From NCBI RefSeq assembly GCF_000421485.1, contig NZ_ATXC01000002.1, positions 124,001 to 188,000 of the forward strand: 64,000 bases of DNA, written 5' to 3'. Below the pieces are notes generated by a model. It saw only the letters and a list, made by a program, of their open reading frames with translations. It was not told the origin of the DNA and did not search any database. Origin of the DNA: Desulfurobacterium sp. TC5-1. GTDB taxonomy: Bacteria; Aquificota; Aquificia; Desulfurobacteriales; Desulfurobacteriaceae. Each line of letters opens with the position of its first letter. The first letter of the stretch is position 1. Both the position numbers and the translations under genes were made by a program. Below, piece after piece: positions 17,883 to 26,659 of this stretch.

Positions 17883-19468
17883 AAAATCTTTCCGTAGAGG
17901 CAAAGGTCGGTGCGTTTGTAATAGCAGGACTTCTTGGACTTGGCATAATAGCCACAACAATAGAACCCCTAAAGTACAGTAGTGAAAGGGCTATCAGCCA
18001 ATATTACATTCTCTTTGACAACGTTGCAGGACTTGCCGAAGAAGCACCGGTTATGGTTGCAGGGGTTCGCGTCGGAAAAGTTACAAACATAGAGGTGCTA
18101 CCAAACGGAAAAGCAAAAGTCAAAGTTGTGTTCACAAAACCTGTAACGCTCCACCAGGACGCCTATGCAATCATAGAAACGATGGGACTAATGGGTGAAA
18201 AATACGTAGAGATAATCCCCGGTTCTGAAAATGCGCCCGTTCTGACTTCCGGCTCAACTATTACAAGAGGAAAATCTACAATTTCAACCGACCAGCTTAT
18301 GCTCAAAATTTACGAAACCGTTGACGCTCTAAATCAATCATTAATAACACCTGACGGAAAAAACAGAATAGCACTGCTCCTCAATCAGATAACAAAACTC
18401 ACCGAACAGGTTACAGCAACAGTGGAAGACAACAGAGAAAACCTGAGAAAACTCGCCCAAAACCTTGCTTCTTTGTCTGAATTTTTAAAAAGTGACGTTC
18501 CTGAAATTGCAGAAAACCTTAAGTCACTCTCTTCACAGCTTAATGAGATAGTCGTAGAAAACAGGGGAGACATTAGAGACATCGTAAAAAACTTAAAAAC
18601 TTCATCAGAGGAAGCACCTAAACTTGTAGCTGAGGCAGAAAGAATAGCCGATCAAATAAACGCAACTGTGACACAGATAAACAGACTCATAAGCGGAAAG
18701 AACGAAGAAAACATTTCAGCAGCCATTGAGAATGTTAAGAAATCTACAAGAAACCTCAATGAACTTATCAAGAAACTACAGCAGGGCAACGGCACAATAG
18801 CAAAGATAATAAACGACGATACACTGTACAAAAACCTCACAAGTGCCGCTCATGCCCTTGGTAAACTTGCCGACAAATTTGAACAAACAAAGGTTTACAT
18901 AGGATTCAGGGGTGACGTAAACACCGCCACAGGCAACGCAAGAGGTGGCATCTCTTTAAGAGTTGTTCCCGAATCAAAAGACAGATATTACCTGTTTGAA
19001 GTTGTTGCAGATTCCCACGGAAAGATAGACCACACAACCTATTACATAACAAACGCAACGGGTGCTCTATCTATTGATGAGAAGGTAACGCAAAGCTTTG
19101 ACACAGAATTTACACTCCAGTACGCAAGAATTTTTAAAGACCCGTTTTTCCTGAAAAATGGAAAGTGGGTGCTGAGAGGTGGCGTCATAGAGACAACTGC
19201 CGGTGGTGGAATTGATTATCTCTTTCCAGACAACAAATGGAAAATTTATACATCCATCTGGGACATAGACAGAAAGGACGGTTACGGAAAGCAACTGCCT
19301 CCTCATCTGCGAATAGGCTTATCCTACAACATAAACAAAAACTGGTATCTTTACTTCGGCGGAGATGAACTTCTCTACAATAAGTGGCGGGGATTCTTTA
19401 TTGGAAGTGGTTTATCTTTTGGTGACGAAGATGTTAAGTACCTCATGGGTTCAATGCCATCTTTTTAA
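17879..19468 (+). CDS. mlaD: MlaD-type MCE protein with long helical region and C-terminal beta-barrel-like domain
   Basis: 529 residues, far longer than the roughly 180 of E. coli MlaD. One N-terminal membrane helix (about 10-27) is followed by an MCE domain (about 36-120, with 'LFDNVAGLAEEAPVMVAGVRVG'). A long alpha-helical/coiled-coil stretch (about 140-320, repeated D/N-I-x-x-x-L-K heptads) follows. The last ~200 residues are rich in alternating aromatic/polar strands (VYIGFRGDV, LRIGLSYNINKNWYLYFGG, GFFIGSGLSFGD). This looks like an outer-membrane barrel, so one protein could bridge the envelope. That reading is inference; the same layout is known for MlaD of the diderm Firmicute Veillonella. 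Confidence 0.88.
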   Translation: MKNLSVEAKVGAFVIAGLLGLGIIATTIEPLKYSSERAISQYYILFDNVAGLAEEAPVMVAGVRVGKVTNIEVLPNGKAKVKVVFTKPVTLHQDAYAIIETMGLMGEKYVEIIPGSENAPVLTSGSTITRGKSTISTDQLMLKIYETVDALNQSLITPDGKNRIALLLNQITKLTEQVTATVEDNRENLRKLAQNLASLSEFLKSDVPEIAENLKSLSSQLNEIVVENRGDIRDIVKNLKTSSEEAPKLVAEAERIADQINATVTQINRLISGKNEENISAAIENVKKSTRNLNELIKKLQQGNGTIAKIINDDTLYKNLTSAAHALGKLADKFEQTKVYIGFRGDVNTATGNARGGISLRVVPESKDRYYLFEVVADSHGKIDHTTYYITNATGALSIDEKVTQSFDTEFTLQYARIFKDPFFLKNGKWVLRGGVIETTAGGGIDYLFPDNKWKIYTSIWDIDRKDGYGKQLPPHLRIGLSYNINKNWYLYFGGDELLYNKWRGFFIGSGLSFGDEDVKYLMGSMPSF

Positions 19469-19483
19469 TCGGGAGTTATAGGG

Positions 19484-20101
19484 ATGATAGCGGTTATAGA
19501 CTACGGTATGGGAAATTTAAGAAGTGTTAGTAAGGCCGTCGAGTACGTGGGCGGCAACGTTGTTGTTACAGACGAAATGCATAAGATAAAAGACGCAGAA
19601 GCCATAATTCTGCCAGGTGTCGGAGCTTTTAAAGACGCCGTTAAAAATTTAAAAGAAAGAAACCTATGGGAAGTCATAATAAGAGAGGTTGAAAAGGGTA
19701 AACCTTTTTTAGGGATATGCCTCGGACTCCATCTGCTTTTTGAGAAAGGTTACGAATTCGGCGAAGAAGAAGGACTTGGCATCATAAAGGGAAAAGTTGT
19801 AAGATTTGAACTCCCCCATGAGTACAAAATCCCACACATGGGCTGGAATCAGGTTTCTATCAAAAAAGAATCAAGATTCCTAAACGGTATAAAAACCGGC
19901 GAATTTTTCTACTTTGTCCATTCTTACTACGTTAAACCAGAGGATGCGTCTGTTATCCTTACAACAACAGACTACGGTATCGACTTTGTCTCTTCTATAG
20001 AAAAAGAAAACATAATAGCCACTCAATTCCACCCCGAAAAGAGTCAGAAAGCCGGACTCAAACTCCTTTCAAACTTTCTTGAAATGGTAGGGACAAACTA
20101 A
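19484..20101 (+). CDS. hisH: imidazole glycerol phosphate synthase glutaminase subunit
   Basis: 205-residue class I glutamine amidotransferase supplying ammonia to HisF in histidine synthesis. The catalytic triad is visible: C79 in GICLGLHLLFE, H183 and E185 in QFHPEKSQ. The oxyanion strand 'LPGVGAF' is near 43. The other his genes are not in the window, so histidine genes are scattered, as is common in Aquificota. Stop overlaps the rlmB start (TAATG). Confidence 0.95.
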   Translation: MIAVIDYGMGNLRSVSKAVEYVGGNVVVTDEMHKIKDAEAIILPGVGAFKDAVKNLKERNLWEVIIREVEKGKPFLGICLGLHLLFEKGYEFGEEEGLGIIKGKVVRFELPHEYKIPHMGWNQVSIKKESRFLNGIKTGEFFYFVHSYYVKPEDASVILTTTDYGIDFVSSIEKENIIATQFHPEKSQKAGLKLLSNFLEMVGTN

Positions 20102-20805
20102 TGGTTATCTACGGCGTTAATCCCATAATGGAAGCCTTAAGGGCAGACTACCCTATACTGAAAGTCTATGTTGATGAAAGGTTTAAACATCGGGAAATTC
20201 TATCCCTTTTAAAGAAAAAGAGGATTAAAACGGTAAAAACCGGAAGGAAAAAACTATCCGAAGTTTCCAAAACGGATAAACATCAGGGCATTGTAGCCCT
20301 CGTCTCCCCTGTCGAACCAAAATCCTTTGATGAACTTGTGGAAAGGACTATCGCAACAGGCGGCTACCTTTTATTTTTAGATAGAGTGGAAGACCCCCAC
20401 AACTTGGGTGCCATCTTTAGAAGTGCCGACGCCTTTGGTGCCGCAGGGATAGTTATCCCTAAAGACAGAAGTGTTACCATAACGGACACCGTGGTAAAAG
20501 CATCAACCGGTGCAGTATTCTACGTTCCATTTGCCATAGTAAACAGTTTCCGCCAGAGTCTGTTTGAATTCAAAGAGAAAGGCGGTTGGCTAATAGGACT
20601 TGAGGCAGGCGGAAAAGACATAAGCAGATACTCTTTTCCCTATCCTGTAGGACTTATTGCCGGCTCTGAAGGGAAAGGTATCTCAAAACCTGTAAAAAAA
20701 CTGTTGGATGACATCGTAACGATTCCCATGAAAGGACATGTTAATTCTTTAAACGTTTCCAATGCTGTAGCCATAGGATTATATTTATTATCAGTCCAAA
20801 AATAA
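20101..20805 (+). CDS. rlmB: SPOUT rRNA 2'-O-methyltransferase, RlmB/TrmH family
   Basis: 234 residues. An N-terminal substrate-binding domain ('YGVNPIMEALRA') precedes the SpoU knotted SAM fold. The motifs are 'LDRVEDPHNLGAIFRSADAFG' (motif 1, with the catalytic Asn/Arg) and 'IAGSEGKGIS', then 'IPMKGHVNSLNVSNAVAIGLY'. RlmB methylates G2251 of 23S rRNA; the exact target here is assigned by similarity. Coupled to hisH by one-base overlap. Confidence 0.88.
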   Translation: MVIYGVNPIMEALRADYPILKVYVDERFKHREILSLLKKKRIKTVKTGRKKLSEVSKTDKHQGIVALVSPVEPKSFDELVERTIATGGYLLFLDRVEDPHNLGAIFRSADAFGAAGIVIPKDRSVTITDTVVKASTGAVFYVPFAIVNSFRQSLFEFKEKGGWLIGLEAGGKDISRYSFPYPVGLIAGSEGKGISKPVKKLLDDIVTIPMKGHVNSLNVSNAVAIGLYLLSVQK

Positions 20806-20816
20806 CGGAGGAAATT

Positions 20817-21209
20817 ATGGAAAATCTCAAGGGAAAACTTGTATTTATTCAAACAACTTCAGGTGAAGGTGTAATACCTTCTTCAGGTATCATAGGTATC
20901 TTAGATGAAATAGGCGATGACTACCTGAAAATCAAAGATGCAGGTATGTTTGCACTTATACCAACATCCCAGGGTGCACAAGCCACGATAATGCCTGTCG
21001 ATCCAACTGCAAACGAACCCGTTGATGCAATCGTAATGAAATCCCAGATCGTAACAATCGTTCCTGTCGGAGAAAGATCAAGATTGAAAGAGTTCCATCA
21101 ACAGTTTAAAGCGGCAGCAGCAGGAATAGAACTGCCATCAACCGGCCTTGACATCTCTAAGATTAAAGAATTTCCAAAAGGCGGACAGGGAGGTATATCA
21201 CTCACTTGA
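20817..21209 (+). CDS. conserved-looking hypothetical protein upstream of an NtrB/NtrC pair
   Basis: 130 residues, not recognised. The N-terminal half is beta-rich (KLVFIQTTSGEGV, GIIGILDEIGDDYLKIKDAG) and resembles a small barrel such as an Sm- or PilZ-like fold, but no motif settles it. There is no signal peptide. The C-terminus ends in a Gly-rich tail. RBS GGAGG is 6 nt from ATG. The kinase start (TTG) overlaps its stop by 4 nt, so the three genes are translated together and it may take part in the same signalling pathway. Confidence 0.65.
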   Translation: MENLKGKLVFIQTTSGEGVIPSSGIIGILDEIGDDYLKIKDAGMFALIPTSQGAQATIMPVDPTANEPVDAIVMKSQIVTIVPVGERSRLKEFHQQFKAAAAGIELPSTGLDISKIKEFPKGGQGGISLT

Positions 21210-22219
21210 AAAACCCGGAATTTTCAGACCTAATATTCTCTCTTCCCTTCCCGATTGCCGTATGCGATAGGTCGGGAAGGGTTTTCTTTTTCAATCAAAA
21301 GCTGGAAATGCTACTGAACCGCTCAAGGAAATATCTTGAAGGTAAAAACATTTCTGAAATCCTCGCAGCAGACATCAAAAAATGGATAGAAAAATGCGTG
21401 ACTGACGGAATAGAGATTCACAACGTGGAAGTCAACGGCTTTATACTGTCCATATCTCCGTTTTTCTCAGGTGAAGAGATAAAAGGTGCTGTCGTCGCCG
21501 TAAAGACAAAAAAGAAGGACAACCCGGCAGAACACTTTGATGTCTTTTTAAAAGGCATATCTCATGAACTCCGCAATCCGTTAAGTGGAATGAAAGCCTC
21601 TGCAAAACTGATGCTTACATTAAAAAACTTTGATGAAGAACTGTTAGAAGTCATCCTTTCAGAAATAGAGCGAATAGAGAGGTTCTTAGACAGAATATCT
21701 GAAAGCTTTGACTTCACAAATCTTAAATGGTGTAGATACAACATACACAGACTTTTAAACGATGTTCTAAAAACGTTTAAAACGGTATTCGAAGAAAAAG
21801 GAATAGAGATAGATAGACGGTTTGACCCTTCCCTGCCTGAAGTTTACATGGACAAAGACCGAATGTTTCAGGTCATCTCTAACCTTATAAAGAACAGCAT
21901 TGAAGCACTTGAAAACGCAAAAAACAAAGTCATAACGATTGAAACAGGATACGCAATTCAACCAAAGGGCTTTTACTTCATAAAAATAAAAGATACCGGC
22001 AGTGGCATGGAAAAAGAAGACCTGGAAAACCTCTTCACACCGTTTTTTACAAAAGGCAAAGAAAAGGGAACAGGCCTCGGAATGTACATATCAAAAGAGA
22101 TTGTAACCAACCACGGTGGTAAAATAGAAGTTCAAAGCGAGAAAGGAAAAGGCACAACTGTATCCATCTATCTACCTATCGGAGACCTGAAAGGCAATGG
22201 CAAGGATTCTCATAGCTGA
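21206..22219 (+). CDS. NtrB-like sensor histidine kinase
   Basis: 337 residues, no membrane segment, so cytoplasmic. A PAS domain (about 5-100, 'LPFPIAVCDRSGRVFFFNQKL') is followed by a HisKA helix pair with H120 in GISHELRNPLSG. The HATPase domain has N-box 'SNLIKNSIEAL', G1 'DTGSGM' and G2 'GTGLGM'. It most likely phosphorylates the NtrC-type regulator encoded next, overlapping by 23 nt. The signal sensed is unknown. TTG start 21206. Confidence 0.9.
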   Translation: MKNPEFSDLIFSLPFPIAVCDRSGRVFFFNQKLEMLLNRSRKYLEGKNISEILAADIKKWIEKCVTDGIEIHNVEVNGFILSISPFFSGEEIKGAVVAVKTKKKDNPAEHFDVFLKGISHELRNPLSGMKASAKLMLTLKNFDEELLEVILSEIERIERFLDRISESFDFTNLKWCRYNIHRLLNDVLKTFKTVFEEKGIEIDRRFDPSLPEVYMDKDRMFQVISNLIKNSIEALENAKNKVITIETGYAIQPKGFYFIKIKDTGSGMEKEDLENLFTPFFTKGKEKGTGLGMYISKEIVTNHGGKIEVQSEKGKGTTVSIYLPIGDLKGNGKDSHS

Positions 22220-23579
22220 CGATGAAAGAAACATAAGGTTAGTACTGAAAAAGTATCTTGAAACCCTGGGGCACACAGTTTACGAAGCGGAAGACGGAAA
22301 CAGAGCCCTTGAGATACTAAAGACCAAAAAGCCGGATTTGGCCTTTTTAGATATAAAAATGCCCGGTATTAGCGGCATAGACCTCCTCTCTTATGAAAAA
22401 GATATCCCTAAAGTAATACTAACAGCTTACGGCACGATGGACTACACGATTAAAGCAATTGACAGAGGTGCCGTTGAGTACATTACCAAACCTTTTGAAC
22501 TTGAAGACATAAAAACGATCGTTGACCGAATTACCTTTTCAACAGAAAAGGAAGAACTTGACGTAATAGATGAAGACGCCATCATAGGCTCAAGCAAAAA
22601 GATGCAGGAAGTTTTTAAGCTAATAGGAAGAGTGGCCAGGACAGATGCAACCGTTCTGATAGTTGGTGAAAGCGGAACAGGAAAAGAGCTTGTAGCCAGG
22701 GCCATTCACAAGTATTCCAAAAGGGCAGACGGACCATTCGTTGCCATAAACTGCGCCGCCCTCCCGACAAACCTGTTAGAAGCAGAACTTTTTGGATACG
22801 AAAAGGGAGCTTTTACAGGAGCAACTTCAAGGAAAAAGGGATTTTTTGAACAGGCACATGGAGGAACGCTCTTCTTAGATGAAATAGGCGAGATCGAACT
22901 TTCATTACAGTCAAAACTTCTAAGAGCCATACAGGAAAAAGAGATAAGGCGCCTCGGGGGTGATGCACCGATAAAGGTTGACGTGAGAATAGTTGCAGCC
23001 ACAAACAGAGACTTAGAAAAAGAGGTGAGAGAAGGAAGGTTCAGAGAAGACCTCTTTTACAGATTAAATGTTTTAAGAATAGAATTGCCGCCACTTAGAG
23101 AGCGACGGGAAGATATCATTCCCTTAGCCTGCTTCTTCATCAAAAAATTCTCAAAAGAGTTTAAACTCCCCGTAAAACAGTTAACAGAAAGGGCAAAAGA
23201 GTGGCTCTGCTCTTACGATTTCCCGGGAAACGTGAGAGAGCTTGAAAATATGATACTGAAGGCAATGCTGCTGTCACCTATCGATATCATAGATGTCAAC
23301 GACCTTCAAACGGAAAAACAGGAAGAGAAAACACCGAACCTTGAAGAAGCCATCAGAGAATTTGTAACCTACGTCTTTATGGTAGAACAGAAAGACAAGA
23401 ACAACCTGTACAACATCGTAATGAGAAGCGCCGAAAAGATACTTATAACGGAAGTTTTAAAGCACTCAGACTGGAATCAGGTGAAAGCAGCTCGAACACT
23501 TGGCATTCATAGAAACACCCTCAGGGCAAAAATCAAGGAACTTGGAATAGAAATCCCCCGCAGAAAGCATAAATTCTAA
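22197..23579 (+). CDS. NtrC-family sigma54-dependent response regulator
   Basis: 460 residues. The receiver domain has phosphoacceptor D52 in AFLDIKMPG. The AAA+ domain has Walker A GESGTGKE (157-164) and the sigma54-contact loop GAFTGA (204-209), both intact, so it should open sigma54 promoters. The C-terminal Fis-type HTH is '[21 protein letters not shown]'. An insert of about 60 residues precedes the HTH. Targets cannot be named: no gene of nitrogen metabolism lies nearby and no sigma54 promoter was spotted in the window. Confidence 0.93.
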   Translation: MARILIADDERNIRLVLKKYLETLGHTVYEAEDGNRALEILKTKKPDLAFLDIKMPGISGIDLLSYEKDIPKVILTAYGTMDYTIKAIDRGAVEYITKPFELEDIKTIVDRITFSTEKEELDVIDEDAIIGSSKKMQEVFKLIGRVARTDATVLIVGESGTGKELVARAIHKYSKRADGPFVAINCAALPTNLLEAELFGYEKGAFTGATSRKKGFFEQAHGGTLFLDEIGEIELSLQSKLLRAIQEKEIRRLGGDAPIKVDVRIVAATNRDLEKEVREGRFREDLFYRLNVLRIELPPLRERREDIIPLACFFIKKFSKEFKLPVKQLTERAKEWLCSYDFPGNVRELENMILKAMLLSPIDIIDVNDLQTEKQEEKTPNLEEAIREFVTYVFMVEQKDKNNLYNIVMRSAEKILITEVLKHSDWNQVKAARTLGIHRNTLRAKIKELGIEIPRRKHKF

Positions 23580-23613
23580 ATGTCAAAATCACAAAATCCG
23601 AAGGAGTGAGAAG

Positions 23614-24876
23614 ATGGGAATGACGATAACTCAGAAAATCTTGGCCGAACATGCCGGCAAAGAAGAGGTCCATCCCGGCGAATTGATAATGTGTAAGGTA
23701 GATATTGCCCTTGCTAACGATGTTACAGCACCAATTGCCATTAAAAGAATAAAAGAACTTGGTGCTGAAAAGGTATTTGACAAAGACAAGATAGCCCTCG
23801 TGCCTGACCACTTTACCCCGGCAAAAGACATAAAGTCTGCCGAACAGGTAAAGATGATGAGAGATTTTGCAAAAGAGTTCAACATTACCCACTTCTGGAA
23901 CGAGGGAAGAGTTGGTATTGAACACGCCCTCCTCCCAGAGCAGGGAGTTGTTGTTCCTGGTGACGTAGTTATAGGTGCCGATTCACACACCTGTACATAC
24001 GGTGCCATCGGTGCATTTTCAACAGGTGTCGGTTCAACAGATATGGCCTACGCATGGCTTACAGGAGAAGTCTGGTTCAAGGTTCCGGAACAGATAAAGT
24101 TCATCTACTACGGAAAGAGACAGAAGTGGGTTTCCGGGAAAGACCTTATCCTTTATGTAATAGGTATGATAGGTGTTGACGGCGCCCTTTACAAAACCAT
24201 GGAGCACACAGGCGAAGCGATAAGAGAGCTTCCCATAGATGACAGATTCACAATCTGCAACATGGCAATAGAAGCCGGTGCTAAAAACGGCATAATAGAA
24301 CCTGACGAAATTACGCTTGAGTATGTTAAAAATAGAGCTAAAAGGCCCTTCAAACTCTACAAGAGCGATCCGGATGCAGAATATTCAGAAGTTTATGAAA
24401 TAGACGTTTCAAAAATAGAACCTCAAGTTGCGTTTCCTCACCTTCCGTCAAACACCCGTCCGGTAACGGAATCTACACACGTTACCATTGACCAGGTCGT
24501 TATCGGTTCATGTACAAACGGAAGGATAACAGACCTTAGAATAGCCGCTGAAATTCTCAAAGGTAAAAAGGTTAATCCAAACGTAAGGTGTATCGTAATT
24601 CCTGCAACTCAGGAAATCTACAAGCAGGCAATGGATGAAGGCCTTATTGATATATTCATAGACGCCGAATGCGTGGTTTCAACACCTACGTGTGGACCGT
24701 GTCTTGGCGGACACATGGGCATTCTCGCAAAGGGTGAAAGAGCGGTCGCCACAACAAACAGAAACTTTGTTGGAAGAATGGGACATCCTGAAAGTGAAGT
24801 TTACCTTGCTTCTCCTGCTGTCGCAGCAGCATCCGCCATCCTTGGAAGAATCGCTCACCCTGACGAAGTACTCTAA
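23614..24876 (+). CDS. leuC: 3-isopropylmalate dehydratase large subunit (LeuC/HacA type)
   Basis: 420 residues of the aconitase superfamily, short 'type 2' LeuC form. Fe-S ligands are in '[13 protein letters not shown]', '[14 protein letters not shown]' and '[14 protein letters not shown]'. Interconverts 2- and 3-isopropylmalate in leucine synthesis with LeuD, which is not adjacent. The short form overlaps with homoaconitase and methylmalate hydrolyases, so the substrate is likely but not certain. RBS AAGGAG precedes ATG 23614. Confidence 0.88.
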   Translation: MGMTITQKILAEHAGKEEVHPGELIMCKVDIALANDVTAPIAIKRIKELGAEKVFDKDKIALVPDHFTPAKDIKSAEQVKMMRDFAKEFNITHFWNEGRVGIEHALLPEQGVVVPGDVVIGADSHTCTYGAIGAFSTGVGSTDMAYAWLTGEVWFKVPEQIKFIYYGKRQKWVSGKDLILYVIGMIGVDGALYKTMEHTGEAIRELPIDDRFTICNMAIEAGAKNGIIEPDEITLEYVKNRAKRPFKLYKSDPDAEYSEVYEIDVSKIEPQVAFPHLPSNTRPVTESTHVTIDQVVIGSCTNGRITDLRIAAEILKGKKVNPNVRCIVIPATQEIYKQAMDEGLIDIFIDAECVVSTPTCGPCLGGHMGILAKGERAVATTNRNFVGRMGHPESEVYLASPAVAAASAILGRIAHPDEVL

Positions 24877-24885
24877 AGATCAATC

Positions 24886-24915
24886 GCCGGGGCCTTCCCG
24901 GCTTACCTTTTCTTT
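24886..24915 (+). terminator. hairpin with pyrimidine tail after leuC
   Basis: Stem GCCGGG (24886-24891) / CCCGGC (24897-24902), then TTACCTTTTCTTTTTC. Terminator-like but imperfect in the tail. It lies just before the RBS of the next gene and could reduce read-through. Confidence 0.55.
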
Positions 24916-24929
24916 TTCTGGAGGGGGCA

Positions 24930-25445
24930 TTGAGAATAACGATCACAGGAACGCCGGGTACGGGGAAAAGTACAGTCGCTCAAATACTCTCCAGAAAACT
25001 ATCTCTTCCGCTGTACAACTTAAGCGATCTTATAAAAAAGGAAAAACTTTACACCAGTTACGACGAAAAAAGAGATGCATTTATAGTGGATATTGAAAAA
25101 TTAAAAGATTTTTTTAAAGAAAAAAAAGATTTTATAGCAGAAGGACTTATCGCCCACTACATACCTTCAGACGTTATCGTGATTTTACGGGCAAAACCGG
25201 AAGTTATCATCTCAAGACTTAAAGAGAGAAACTATCCTCAGGAAAAGCTTAATGAGAATGCCGAATCCGAAAGAATTGCATTCTGTGCAACGGAGGTTTT
25301 TCAAAATCCACTATCACCTGTAATAATCCACATAGACACTACGGAGAGAAAGCCCGAAGAAGTTGCAAATGTTATAATGAAAGGAATTAAAAATGGTGGG
25401 TTGGTGGAAGAGATAGACTGGCTGGAGGATCAATGGGATATTTAA
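24930..25445 (+). CDS. adenylate-kinase-like P-loop NTPase (AAA_18 / Fap7 type)
   Basis: 171 residues with P-loop GTPGTGKST at 7-15 and a short LID region, resembling the archaeal/eukaryal Fap7 (hCINAP) type rather than canonical bacterial Adk: 'EGLIAHYIPSDVIVILRAKP' replaces the AMP-binding layout of Adk. Probably a nucleoside monophosphate kinase, possibly with a role in ribosome maturation as in Fap7 (inference). Start is TTG 24930 with GGAGGGGG upstream. Its end overlaps pgi by 13 nt. Confidence 0.7.
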   Translation: MRITITGTPGTGKSTVAQILSRKLSLPLYNLSDLIKKEKLYTSYDEKRDAFIVDIEKLKDFFKEKKDFIAEGLIAHYIPSDVIVILRAKPEVIISRLKERNYPQEKLNENAESERIAFCATEVFQNPLSPVIIHIDTTERKPEEVANVIMKGIKNGGLVEEIDWLEDQWDI

Positions 25446-26659
25446 AGTACGACATCAGCGGGCTTAATATAAATGTGAAAAATTTAGAAGAAAAAACAGT
25501 GAAACTTCGAGAAAATTTAGAAATTAACACGAAAAATATGCCTTTTCTATACTCATTTTCAACGAGAATAAAAGACATAAAAGAAATTTTAAGACGATTT
25601 AAAATCGATTTTGATAACATGTTCGTTATAGGTATAGGCGGATCATCCCTCGGCATACAGGCAATATACGAAGCCATACACGGAAAATACAAAATTGGGG
25701 GAAGAAAGCTCTACTTTCTTGAAAACATAGACCCCTTCAATATCCATCAGATATTTCAAAACGCTCCCTGGGATAGAACGGTTTACTGCGTTATCAGTAA
25801 ATCCGGGAAAACCCTCGAAACAGTATCAATAATGAACCTCGTCCTCCACGAAATGAAGAGGAGAGGATTCAGAGACCTTCACAGACGCTTCATTTTTATA
25901 TCCGGCGAAAACACGCCTCTCCACAGGCTGTCTAAAGAATTAGAAGCTCCCTTCTTTCACATACCGGAAAACATAGGTGGCAGGTTTTCCGTCCTGACAC
26001 CGGTGGGACTTGTCCCTTCAGAATTTGTTGATATAGACCCCTACGCTCTTCTTGGCGGAGCCATGGAAACAGTAGAAGAGATTATAAGAGAACCGCTACA
26101 CCCTTCCATCGTATCCGTACTTGCACAGTATTTAAACTACAAAGAAGGTAGAGATGTAGCCGTTTTAATGCCCTACTCAGATTCTCTTAGAAAGTTTTCT
26201 GATTGGTGGGTGCAGCTCTGGGCTGAAAGTCTTGGCAAAGAGGGAAAAGGGCAAACACCTCTTCCAGCCGTCGGAACCGTTGACCAGCATTCTCTCCTCC
26301 AGCTGTTCATAGACGGCCCGGACGACAAGTTTTACCAGTTCATAAAACTTAGAAGTTACGGGAGTAACTTCGTCCTTCCGGAAAAAACAGAGATCCTTGA
26401 CTTTATAGGTGGAAAAACCATCTCTGAAATTGTCCACGCAGAGTTTGAAGGAACGGTGGAATCCCTTAAAATGAAGAAACGACCTGTGTGCACGATAGAG
26501 ATAGACAGAATCACACCTGAAGCCATCGGTGCTCTTTTCATAGTTTTCATGATAAAAACGACAATAATGGCACATCTTATAGGTGTAAACCCCTATGGAC
26601 AGCCGGGCGTTGAAATAGGAAAGAAAATAGCAAAAGAAAAGTTGGGCGGTAGCCAATGA
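25433..26659 (+). CDS. pgi: glucose-6-phosphate isomerase
   Basis: 408 residues, shorter than the 450-550 of most homologues. SIS-fold motifs are 'VIGIGGSSLGIQAIYEA' and 'VISKSGKTLETVS'. The catalytic segment 'WAESLGKEGKGQTPLPAVG' and the active-site 'DQHSLLQLFIDGP' with the C-terminal 'GVEIGKKIAKEKL' lysine are present. Links glucose- and fructose-6-phosphate for gluconeogenesis and wall sugars. ATG 25433 has GGAGG 6 nt upstream. The rsmB start overlaps its stop (ATGA). Confidence 0.93.
   Translation: MGYLKYDISGLNINVKNLEEKTVKLRENLEINTKNMPFLYSFSTRIKDIKEILRRFKIDFDNMFVIGIGGSSLGIQAIYEAIHGKYKIGGRKLYFLENIDPFNIHQIFQNAPWDRTVYCVISKSGKTLETVSIMNLVLHEMKRRGFRDLHRRFIFISGENTPLHRLSKELEAPFFHIPENIGGRFSVLTPVGLVPSEFVDIDPYALLGGAMETVEEIIREPLHPSIVSVLAQYLNYKEGRDVAVLMPYSDSLRKFSDWWVQLWAESLGKEGKGQTPLPAVGTVDQHSLLQLFIDGPDDKFYQFIKLRSYGSNFVLPEKTEILDFIGGKTISEIVHAEFEGTVESLKMKKRPVCTIEIDRITPEAIGALFIVFMIKTTIMAHLIGVNPYGQPGVEIGKKIAKEKLGGSQ

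Noticed and set aside
23614-24876. leuC as a certain homoaconitase of lysine synthesis
   Set aside because: Short LeuC and HacA cannot be told apart by motif; without a lys operon nearby the leucine assignment is the safer one.
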